A stretch of 64,000 nt of DNA, taken from the NCBI RefSeq assembly GCF_027244095.1, contig NC_069659.1:332395250-332459249 (forward strand). Direction: 5' to 3'. The stretch is from Hemicordylus capensis (taxonomy: Eukaryota; Chordata; Lepidosauria; Squamata; Cordylidae). Positions within the stretch are counted from its first letter, which is position 1, and every line of letters begins with the position of its first letter. The notes beneath the pieces were generated by a model. The model ran no database searches. It had not been told where the DNA came from and worked only from the letters and a program-made list of their open reading frames with translations. Of this stretch, positions 1-8,471 are shown piece after piece. The position numbers and the translations under genes are program-made.

Positions 1-130
1 TAGCGAAGCGCTTGTTCCGCTAACCTGGGCTTAGGGGAGGGTTGTTTTAGTGGGTAACCCGCTTTGACTCAACTGGGCTCGACTGTGAGCCCGGTGAGTC
101 TCACGATCAGTGGGAAGCGGGCTAAGACTT
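1..130. repeat. GC-rich MITE fragment, family A
   Basis: Terminal piece of a GC-rich interspersed element also seen near 17.7, 33.8, 36.1, 47.8 and 53.2 kb. Shared phrases include 'gtgggtaacccgct', 'gctcgactgtgagcccggtg' and 'agtctcacgatcagtg'. The window edge cuts it, so its other end is not visible. No coding potential is seen. Confidence 0.55.
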
Positions 131-186
131 ATGTTTGGGTGGGGTATAAAGTTACTAAATAAATAAATCATGAGAATAGCTTCAAG

Positions 187-404
187 GAGGTCATTCACAC
201 AATCAAAAACTCTGTTCTGACCAGATTTGAGAGTTATGTGTGCTCTCAATTTCTGGTTGTGTGGAAGCAAGGCAAGAGGAAAATCTAGGTAGATGTGATT
301 GTGGATGTCTTCCTCCTACCTTGCTTCGACACAACCAGAAATTGGGAGCACACCCAGCTCCCAAACCTGGGTAGAATACAGTTTTTGATGGTGTGAATGA
401 CCTC
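187..404. mobile_element. Foldback MITE, 218 bp, with 3-bp flank repeat
   Basis: The element is almost entirely a hairpin. The left arm begins GAGGTCATTCACACAATCAA; the right arm is its imperfect reverse complement and ends GTGTGAATGACCTC. Each arm is about 100 bp, and the two meet near position 300. The trinucleotide AAG lies on both sides (184-186 and 405-407), consistent with a 3-bp target duplication. The outer word resembles the ends of GC-rich family A (GAGGCTATTCACACGATC), so the two may use the same transposase. No ORF is present. Confidence 0.8.
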
Positions 405-407
405 AAG

Positions 408-896
408 GATTTTTTTTTACTGTGATTGTGATTTTGATGGGTTGCCAGTAGCAATAGGCAGATCAGTTTGGAACTGGGTCAGCAATCATGGGCATCATTT
501 GAAAATGCTGAACCACCAAGTCCAACCATGGGTGTTTTTCCCCCTCAAGAGCTCTAAATTGGCTAATCATGTTGGGTGCAATTTATCATTTTCAACCTCC
601 TCTTAACATTTCATCTATTTTTTGTCCATGTTGTGAACTGTAATCATAGCTCAGAAAGAGATATTTAAGGCTCTAAGGAGTTGTGAGCGAGCCCAAGGAC
701 ACTTCAAATCCTTTATTATTTATTTTATTTCATTTTCGAGATTTATATACCACTCTTCAAAATGGAGACTAGTATATAGAAGTAATAAAACAATACAAGT
801 GTAACCCAATAATTATCAAAGACAGTAGACCACAATAAAGATGTAAGCATTATAGTTAAAATACTCAATAAAACATCAGATTTTAGGGTAATCAGA
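408..896. other. No gene seen; short LINE/SINE tail inside
   Basis: No exon-like ORF or RNA gene is seen. Positions 715-780 carry the reverse complement of a LINE/SINE tail ('gatttatataccactcttcaaaatgg'-type), matching the tails near 20.7, 26.2 and 52.7 kb. The rest is ordinary AT-rich sequence that I cannot assign. Confidence 0.4.
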
Positions 897-1090
897 CAAT
901 GAGGCTTTTCACACAAGCGGTGTGAAGAGCCGTAAGGGGTTTGGCGGGAGAGTAGGTGAAGCCCACTCTCCCCGCACACGAGTGGCTAGCCCGCCCACAC
1001 GATTTCCTGCTCCATCACAAATCCAGTAGGGGCGGTGGGGATTGGGGCCCTGCATAATTTCTTCATTCCTTAGGAACAAGGAACAGTGCA
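897..1090. repeat. GC-rich MITE family A, one-ended fragment
   Basis: It starts with 'gaggcttttcacacaagcgg' and continues with the family phrases 'cccactctccccgcacacgag' and 'cgcccacacgattt'. The far end is missing. Confidence 0.6.
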
Positions 1091-1867
1091 ACCCGTGCTT
1101 ATATGACCAAGTTTGATCTCCTCATTATCCCTGCTAGGTTTCGAACATGCCGTCAATGTCAAATTCTTGGTGCAGAACTCGACACTCAAGTTTTTGGTAC
1201 AAAGTTCTGCATGAAGCAACAACCCAAACTGTAGCAAAGTATTGTTGGGAAAACGAAGGACATTTTACACCAATGATGGAATGCATCACTAATGTAATTC
1301 ATAAAGGGTAAAATATTACATCATGAATATGCAAGGGATTTATAAATGACTGCATTTACAGATTGATACCTTTGGAATTTGCAAGTTACATTTAGCTATA
1401 TTACAATTCACCATAAATGTCTTTCATAATAAATATTTCTCAAGTAAATTTTGGAGCACTTTTAATATTATGTTAAAAAATGCAGGGCCCTAATAAATAT
1501 TTCTTGGGGCGGGGGCATGGTTATATCTTAAGCTGCAACTTGGTTTCTAGTTACAGATTTCTTGAGGGGGTGGAAGAAAAGATGGAATTTGAGAAATATT
1601 ACTTAGAGAGAAAAATATACTGGATTGGTTAAAAATCCTGTGAAGCTTGCATACCTAAGGAGAGTTTTATTAAATTTAAAAAACAACAACAACCTAGCAG
1701 TGATTAGTTGCAATACCCGATGGATTGGGTTGCACCATAAGTTATTAAACCTGAAAACACATATAGCAATACACTGATAGTCTCCCAACCAAAAGAAATA
1801 CACCTGGATTAAGATGACGAGTTCCATCTTTTGGTAGAATGGCTAGTGCAGAGTACTAGCTTTGGGG
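1091..1867. other. AT-rich unassigned stretch, no gene
   Basis: No ORF with plausible coding character, no RNA gene and no clear repeat is seen. Positions 1,255-1,450 are AT-rich with several TAAT-type words and could be unique, possibly regulatory DNA; this is weak. Confidence 0.3.
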
Positions 1868-2715
1868 AAATATTGAACAACTAGCCAACCCCGCACAGAG
1901 CATCTGTGCGGTGCTTTGGGGACAGCTGTTTTCCCCTCCCTCTTCCTCCTGCCCTGGTCTCTCCTCTCTTCCCCTTTCCTTCCCCCCTCACTCTCCAGCC
2001 CTCCTCCCCTCCCATTCCTCCCCCCACACAGAGCTGTGCGGGCGGCCAAGAATGGCCCCGCCGCCACTTTTTCTCCCTCCCATCTGCCTGCTGCCACATT
2101 TCTCTCTGTCCTCCCACCGCCTCCTTCCTCTCCATCCGCCTGCCGCTGCCTTTCTCTCCAGCCGCCCGCCACTCTCTCCGTTCTCCACCCGCCGCCTTTC
2201 TCTCCGTCCTCTGCCCGCCACCTTCCTCTCCGTCCTCTGCCCGCTGCCTTCCTCTCCGTCGTCCGCCCGCTGCCTTCCTCTCTGTCCACCGGCTGCCTTC
2301 ATCTCCATCCACCCGCTGCCACCTTCCTCTCCCCCCACCCCCCACCGCCTTCCTCTCCCCCCTTCGGCCGGCCGGCAGTCACTGCTGGCACTTTCTTCCC
2401 CCTCTCCTCCTCAGTCCTCACTTCAGAACTCTCACAGCCTGTCCTGAGAATTCTGCTGCCAAATCCTGGGCACACATGTCCCACTCACCCCCTCTGGCTC
2501 CAGGCCAGGGCCAGTCCTTCCCACTGCCTCCCGCCTCCCAGCCCAGACTGCAGCTGAGACAGCCCCTCCTCACAACAGCCGGGCCAACGCCCAGCCAATC
2601 AGGTGCCTCCACCGACCAAACAGAGCTCAGCCAATCAGGTGCCTCCCTCGTCGGCACACATTGTCTTGCCACATCTCCATGCTGGCTGGCTAAGAGAATT
2701 AATTATAAAGATACT
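1868..2715. repeat. Unclassified GC-rich repeat X, copy 1
   Basis: It opens with 'aatattgaacaactagccaa' and 'cgcacagagcatctgtg', then runs into about 500 bp of CCT/CCTCC-rich polypyrimidine sequence. It ends with two CCAAT boxes (each in 'agccaatcaggtgcctcc', about 40 bp apart) and an AT-rich box 'aattaattataaag'. The same order is repeated at 34,441-35,480. The CCAAT plus TATA-like layout suggests a promoter-bearing repeat end, such as a solo LTR or an element 5' region, but no defining termini were found. Long ORFs here are low-complexity artefacts. Confidence 0.6.
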
Positions 2716-3009
2716 TGACTCTGGCTGGATTGCACATCTGATAACAGAGGCTGGTACTCTATTAATATAGATACATATGGGTCTTGTTCTCACAGCCATA
2801 GGGGGATGAGCTGGAGGGAGAGCACACACCTACCTTGTGCCTCCCAGATGACTAGAGTCTCCTTTGGGCTCTGCAACTTGCATACCCAGAGAAACAGGGC
2901 ATCAGTGATCTCCATTGCTGATATGGGGAGCTGGGGCTTCCACATATATTTATTTATTTATATTTATTTATTTATCAGTACTGGATCAATGAACGCCCCC
3001 AGACTGTGA

Positions 3010-3763
3010 ACCTGGTCCTTCAGGGGTGGGGGTGGTGTGCAACCCCATTTATAGCAGGCTGAACATCATTCTCCCGGGCAGATGAACCACCAACCAGTAG
3101 TACTTCTATCTTGTCTTGTTTGCATCTCAACTTGTTCACCCTCATCCAATCCATTACTGCATCCAAGCACTGATTCAGGACAGTCACCACCTCACCTGCA
3201 TCTGATGAAAAAGAGAGATACAGCTGAGTGTCATCCTTATACTGATGACACCTCAGACCAAATCTCCTGATGACCTCTCCCTGTGGTTTCATGTAGATGT
3301 TAAACAGCATAGAGGAAAGAATGGAACCTTGTGGAACCCCAAAGCACAACTGACAGGGGGCTGAGCAGTAATTCCCTAACACCTCCTTTTGGAAATGGGC
3401 CTCAAGGTAGGAGAGGAACCACCTCCAACCAGTTCCCCCCCCCCCCAACTTGGCCAGTCTATCCAAAAGGATATCATGGTCAATGGTATTGACAGCCACT
3501 GAGAGGTCAAAGAGAATCAACAGGGTTTCAGTCCCCCTATCTCTCTCTCTCTCTCTGCACAGGTCATCCCAGAGGGTGATCAAAGCAGTTTCTGTTCCAA
3601 AGCCAGACCTGAAGCCTGATTGAAATGGATCTAAATAATCCATTTCCTCCAAGAGTGTCTGAAGCTGGTCAGCCATGACATGCTCAAGCACCTTGCCCAG
3701 GAAGGGTATATTGGCCACAGGCCTATAGTTGTTTACATTCTCAGGGATGATAGGAGTCCCCAA
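3010..3763 (-). pseudogene. L2/CR1-type LINE reverse transcriptase fragment
   Basis: The minus strand encodes about 250 residues of a LINE reverse transcriptase. It carries the finger segment NYRPVANIPFLGKVLEHVMA, then FQSGFRSGFGTETALITLWD, DLSVAVNTIDHDILLDRL, GVPQGSILSSMLFNIYMKP and the catalytic box as YKDD in place of the usual YADD. It ends with DAVMDWMRVNKLRCKQDKIE. Endonuclease, thumb and 3' tail are absent, so it is an internal remnant. It matches the LINE at 51.1-54.8 kb (same MLFNIYMKPLGEVIRRFG-type stretch). An inserted 'ctct' repeat adds Arg/Glu residues. It cannot be active. Confidence 0.9.
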
Positions 3764-4289
3764 CGATGTAACTGAAATTTCCAGTCACACCTGCAGCTGG
3801 TTTTCTGCCTCCCCACACCCACTTATCTACATTTGCTGTCCTTGCGTTCAAATATCAGCTGTCGGGGCAAATAGCAACTTCTTGGTGGTCAAGGGAAAAT
3901 GTTTACCATCACCTCCATGCTGCAGTCTCAGTGCTGGTGGCCACACCTCATAACAACTATTTATAAAAGGAAACTAAATATGGAAGGGCAAACTATTCAT
4001 TTAATGTAACATGCTGCTTTGCCCAGCGTTCAAATTTGAAATGTATGGATTTCCCCATCTCCATTCCATTATCCTTCCATAATTCTACTATGCTCCTGGT
4101 TTTATTCAATAAAGTGCTGAAATTGTCCAATAGTAAACCTAGATTTCCACATGTGACCTTGAAGTCGCATGGGGAACAATTTAGAGAGGCACTTGCCATC
4201 TGGACCACAGCATGGAAGGAAGAGAAGTTATGGTGCTCCATGATGCTGCATGAGGAAGATCTTCTCCAGGACATATATAAGGTTACAGT
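3764..4289. other. Unassigned stretch
   Basis: A 100-codon open frame (4,036-4,338, plus strand) has no recognisable domain and overlaps a repeat at its end, so it is not called a gene. Nothing else is recognised. Confidence 0.3.
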
Positions 4290-4556
4290 ACAAGTTACCC
4301 TTGCTAACTGGGCAAAGAGGCACCTTTTACTGTGGTGATTCTCTTTATTTAGCAGGGGGAGAGTAACTGCCCCTATCCACCCCCAGCACAGTACTTCCAG
4401 TGACTATTGCTGGTGTCTATCTTATGTTTCTTTTTAGAATGTGAGCCCTTTGGGGACAGGGTTCCATCTTATTTGTTTGTTATTTCTCTGTGTAAACCAC
4501 CCTGAGCCATTTTTGGAAGGGCGGTATAGAAATCAAATTAATTATTTTTATTAATT
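4290..4556 (+). mobile_element. Short LINE-tailed element (SINE-like or 3' LINE fragment)
   Basis: It contains 'agcagggggagagtaactgc', 'tgactattgctggtgtctat' and 'agaatgtgagccctttgggg', ending in 'ccctgagccatttttggaag' followed by a TTC/ATT-rich tail. The same sequence in reverse lies at 52,715-53,154, 26,234-26,375 and 20,703-20,810. Its last 50 bases match the 3' end of the L2 LINE at 54.74-54.78 kb, so it was probably mobilised by that LINE. Confidence 0.75.
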
Positions 4557-4611
4557 CTTCTTCTTCTTCTTCTTCTTCTTCTGATGATGATGATGATGAT
4601 GATGATGATGC
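4557..4611. repeat. Compound microsatellite (TTC)n(TGA)n
   Basis: A run of TTC units passes directly into TGA units, seeded at the 3' end of the LINE-tailed element just upstream. Confidence 0.9.
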
Positions 4612-4614
4612 AAT

Positions 4615-4880
4615 ATGTCCTGTGGAGCAATAGTTGTGCTGCGATCTTGGGGCTCAGTCTTGTGGAATGAGTGTTGTGCAAGTTGTCAAGAACTTCTGAT
4701 GCACAAGGAATAAACATACCTTGCTTTGTGGAACATATCCTTAACCTTGCACAACAGCATTTATGCTAGTGCAACACTAGTCTGGAAATGAAAGTTCTTG
4801 ATGTAGCTGAACTCAGCTGTGCAATGGCTTTGTGGAATTGCAGTGTCCTTCTGTAAACGCACCATTGGTCAGGAGGTTGG
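4615..4880. repeat. Repeat family B, rich in 'ttgtgcaa' words
   Basis: It shares 'cactagtctggaa' followed by a 'gaaag/caagctcctga' segment, plus 'gcacaacagca', with 23,041-23,325. It carries many inverted ttgtgcaa/ttgcacaa words. It is probably a nonautonomous DNA element; termini are not defined. Confidence 0.5.
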
Positions 4881-4944
4881 CCAGTGTATTTAAGAGGACA
4901 CCTGCCATGTATATTTTAAATATATATAGACACACAGACAAATA

Positions 4945-5423
4945 CAGGAGGACCTCATTATTCACGGGGGTTCCATTCTGAGCTAGGACCACAAATGCCA
5001 AAGCCATGAATACCGAGGCACTGAGGCAATGGAAATCCGGGGGTTATCTTCCCGGTGCCTGGTGGGGGGGACCCAAATGCCAAAAAACCCTTCTCAAATG
5101 CTAAAATAAAGGGCCCTACCATTCCCTCTTGTCCTTCTACAGTCCAGAGATCCCCCCCGCAAGGCCCAAAGTCCCAATTTTTCTATGAAAAATTGCAAGG
5201 AAAAAGGAGTTTTTAAAAATCGAAATGAATCACAAAATGGCTCCTCGTCACAAAATGGTGGCTGGAGATGACCTCTGAGGTCACCTCCAATCCACAGATA
5301 TGCAGATTTAATCCCTTTTAAACCTTTCTTTTAACCTGCATATACCAAGGTTGGGTGTCTATTACCCAACCACGGATACGTGAATCCACAGATGATGGAT
5401 CTGAAGATATTGAGGTTCTACTG
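4945..5423. mobile_element. pogo/Tigger-like MITE with TA target site
   Basis: Left end CAGGAGGACCTCATTATTCA and right end (reverse complement) CAGTAGAACCTCAATATCTT form imperfect terminal inverted repeats. TA flanks both sides (4,943-4,944 and 5,424-5,425), as expected for Tc1/mariner/pogo transposition. The interior has paired 'ggtcacctcc' and 'cacaaaatggct' words but no transposase. The body is about 479 bp. This is a nonautonomous copy. Confidence 0.8.
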
Positions 5424-5425
5424 TA

Positions 5426-6344
5426 ATTTAATATATATGCTGCCTGGTTAATTGGAGCAGACTTTTTAGTCAATCAAAACATTTTTGATTGATGAATCAA
5501 GCCATTTAATTGATTTAAGGTTGCCCTAGGGATTATTATAGCTCATAAATAAATAAGCAAGGAAATCATAGTCTGAATGGTATGCTAGTGGCAAACTACT
5601 AGTGCAGATGCAATGACAACATTTTAATGATGTGCTGTATCTTCACACAGCATGAGTCCATAGAGTGTGTCAAGAATGCAAAACATAGATTATTTCTGGA
5701 AAGTCAGTTTTGACACGCAGAGTGTATTTGTCTTAATTATCACTAACGTACTTGAGAAGTATGGAGGTAAGAGGCAGATTGACACTGATCCCTCTCAAAA
5801 TGGCTAGCAATGTGAGGAAACGCCAGGAGATTTGCCGAACAGCCCTCAGTTGTCCTCCTGTTAAGAGACAATTTGCATTCAGAAAAGGGAAGCAAGTTCA
5901 TCTAATTATGGTATGCATATGAAATAAGAAAACAAAAATTTGCCTGGTAATCTTCACATTGCATGTAAAAATGTACATTGTATTCAACTTGATCTTTCTT
6001 TGGTAGGGAGGGCAGACATTCAGCTTACTTTGTAAATATTTTTTTAATCAATGCTGATTATTTTCAACAAAGAAAAGTGACACACACAAACTGAAAATCT
6101 TATTCACCTTGCCTTAGCTTTTCCTGAAGATTAGTGGGTGACAGTGAACTCGGTGCTTTAGACCTGCATCCTTTTCTTGCTTGCTAATGCAGGTGGTAGC
6201 CTGATTGACAGACTACAGGACATGAGTTAGATGGTGGAGAGTTCTTCCTTCAATTACTTACTTTGTCTCACAGTCCATCATTGCAACTGTTACAGCTAAA
6301 GCGAGGGATTTGTCCAGGCCTGGTACTCCATATTTTTAAATTAT
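5426..6344. other. Non-repetitive block, candidate regulatory DNA
   Basis: No ORF or repeat was recognised. Positions 5,690-5,960 combine a perfect octamer ATTTGCAT, a TAATTA-type core in 'tctaattatggtatgcatat', a POU-like ATGCATATGAAAT and TTAATTATCAC. The sequence lacks the fragmentary repeat character of its surroundings. Function is inferred. Confidence 0.35.
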
Positions 6345-6896
6345 CCTCTCTAGGGGGCTTCTCCATGGTGGTGGTGGTGTGTCTGTGGAGGTCCCCCCTC
6401 CCCTACCGTCCTTCCTTTTTTGTAAAAATTGCCTAGTTCGGGCTTCTTAAGCCCTTTCTGGTCCTGTCCCCGAGTGCAGCAGCCATTTTGGAGGCTGCCA
6501 TGTCTGCACATAGGACCCTATGTGGCCTGGGTCATGACCTGGCCATGCAGGGTCCCACTGTGCAGGAGTGGTGGCCTCCAAAATGGCCACCATGCCAGAG
6601 AATAGGCCCAGAAAGGGCTGAAGGTGCCCAAACCAGGGAATTTTTACAAAAAGGAAGGCCAGCGGGGGAAAGGGGGACTTCTGTGGACCCCCCTAGCTAC
6701 CTTGGTGAAGACCCCTGGAAGGGGTAAGTTAAAACAAAGGGGGAAAAATTAAAATTGTTCAACGAACCCTCAAATTGCAGGGTGGTGGTGTTTGTTTGGG
6801 GTTGAGCTGAACCAGGCGTGGTTCAGCTTGATCCTGACCCTTTGAACTGAACTGGTCCAATATCATACCAGTTTTTATTCGAACCTGTTTGCACAT
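6345..6896. mobile_element. Foldback hAT-like MITE with one clear end
   Basis: Positions 6,345-6,460 are the imperfect inverse of 6,600-6,725 (for example 'ccttccttttttgtaaaaatt' against 'aatttttacaaaaaggaagg'). The right end 'tttgcacatcccta' is the terminus of the TAGGGRTGTGCA hAT-like family. The left terminus is not clear. Confidence 0.6.
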
Positions 6897-7438
6897 CCCT
6901 ACCATGCTCAACCCCACACCTCTCTTGCCACGCAGCAATAGAGGAACAGGAAGGTGGGGAAAGGGTTTTTATCACTTTCCATACCTGTGACTCCTCCTTT
7001 TCAAGCTTCCTAGTTACTTAGGAAAATGGAGGAGGATGGAAATGATGACCAGGTTGAGTGAGGATTTGGGCCGAGAAGGCCCTCACCATACTAGGCTGCC
7101 ACTGCTGCAGCAACATGGCATTACATGGCACACATCCTCATGTATGCTCCAATTAACAATCCAGTTGCCAAAGTCGTCTTAGCAGCATTCTCCCACAAAC
7201 AGCACATCTAGTATTATTAAGCATTCAATGCCTTTCAATACCCTCATTCAATACCTTTCTTGTTCCTTTGGTTCAGTCTGCCCTGCATTCCACTCTTCTT
7301 CCATTTTTATGAGGATGTCTAGGAGAGACTAGGAGGATGTCTAAAATTAATTCTAGAATGGGGACATCCTTCGTTTGCAGTAGCTTCCAGTTCCTTCCGC
7401 TCATTTGCATCTTCTCCCCCAGCATTATTATTAGCCCA
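6897..7438. other. Unassigned stretch before the Helitron
   Basis: No gene, RNA or clear repeat is seen. The last base before the Helitron is A (7,438) on the plus strand, which is T on the Helitron strand, as expected for an A|T insertion. Confidence 0.4.
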
Positions 7439-7470
7439 CTAGTATTTTTAAGCCCATTATAATAACGGGC
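7439..7470 (-). repeat. Helitron 3' terminus: hairpin plus CTAG
   Basis: On the minus strand the sequence reads GCCCGTTA-TTA-TAATGGGC, an 8-bp stem containing one G-T pair, followed by TTAAAAATACTAG. This is the termination signal typical of Helitrons. The next base is T, the target. Confidence 0.95.
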
Positions 7471-7849
7471 GCTAGCTTTCCCTCCCCCCCCCTTTTTTGT
7501 GTGTGTTTCTTTTTGTCCCTTCGGGGGTTTTTTTCACTCCCCTCGTCTCTCTCTCTCTCTTTGTGGTTTTTGCTCACTGTCTCTGGATCTATGTTTTCCT
7601 GCACCCTCCCCCCCCTCCTCTCTCTTGTCTTGTCTGCTCTCCTTTTTGCCCCTGTTTCTTTGACTTTTTGCCCCTGTTTACTTTCCTCTCCTTTGCCCCT
7701 TTCCTCTCCCTTGCCCCTTTTTTACTCTCTCTGTTTTGTTTTCTTGTTCTTCGTCTCCCTTATTTTGTTGTTACATACGTATGAGGCTATGAGGCTATGT
7801 TTTGTGTAATAAGTATTATTTATTTTTCTTGGTTTCCCCCCCTCCGCCA

Positions 7850-8449
7850 TTATAGTATTTCTTTATACACCACATTCTTGGTGAATATTTGTTCTGAGTC
7901 TGGTATTAGTCTTCCTTGTTCTGGCCCTTCCAGCACCCTGACCACGACGTCTTTAAAACTTTGCACTCTTGATAACGCGACATATAATTGTCCGTGGCTG
8001 AACACGGGTTCAGGCAGATAGATTCCGACCTTTTCCAGGGTTTGTCCTTGTGACTTGTTGATTGTCATTGCGAATGCTAATTTCACTGGGTATTGTCGTC
8101 TTCTTAAGGTGAATGGCAGGTCCGTGCATGTTGGTGCCAAATCTATTCTTGGGATGAAGACCATGTCTCCCTGTGCTGATCCTGTAATTACTTCTGCTAG
8201 TATGATATTTTTTTCCAGGTGTGTGACAATCAGGCGGGTTCCATTGCATAAGCCTTTTTTTGTGTTCAGGTTTCTTAGAAGCATTATGATTGCGCCTTCT
8301 TTCAGGGTGAGTGTATGTTTTGGCATTCCTGCAGGTGTTTGGTCATGTAGGAATTCTGCTGGGTAGTTTTTGGCATCTTCCTCAGTGGTGTCATCTATGG
8401 AATCTGAGCTGAGATAAGTTATTGGTTCACCCTCTAACATGCGGAGCAC
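7850..8449 (-). CDS. Helitron helicase, C-terminal third
   Basis: About 200 residues completing the PIF1-like helicase. Visible motifs are KNYPAEFLH (substrate-facing region typical of Helitron helicases), LRNLNTKKGLCNGTRLIV, then MTINKSQGQTLEKVGIYL and LYVALSRVQSFKDVVVRVL near the end. The frame stays open upstream to about 8,480 (reading NSDVDSINDQV before the listed methionine), where it meets the end of the preceding frame at a run of seven A. The start given is therefore only the first in-frame start codon; in an unbroken copy this part would be joined to the upstream protein. The stop is about 400 bp from the 3' end of the element. Confidence 0.9.
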   Translation of the reverse strand: MLRMLEGEPITYLSSDSIDDTTEEDAKNYPAEFLHDQTPAGMPKHTLTLKEGAIIMLLRNLNTKKGLCNGTRLIVTHLEKNIILAEVITGSAQGDMVFIPRIDLAPTCTDLPFTLRRRQYPVKLAFAMTINKSQGQTLEKVGIYLPEPVFSHGQLYVALSRVQSFKDVVVRVLEGPEQGRLIPDSEQIFTKNVVYKEIL

Positions 8450-8471
8450 CTGGTCGTTGATGCTGTCTACA

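Noticed and set aside
1906-2718. 270-codon plus-strand frame and overlapping frames on both strands
   Set aside because: Pro/Ser/Leu or Gly/Arg/Glu low complexity from a CCT-rich tract; all frames are open because the tract lacks stops, not because of coding selection.
4036-4338. 100-codon plus-strand frame
   Set aside because: No recognisable domain; its end lies in a LINE-tailed repeat. A stray exon cannot be excluded, but nothing supports one.
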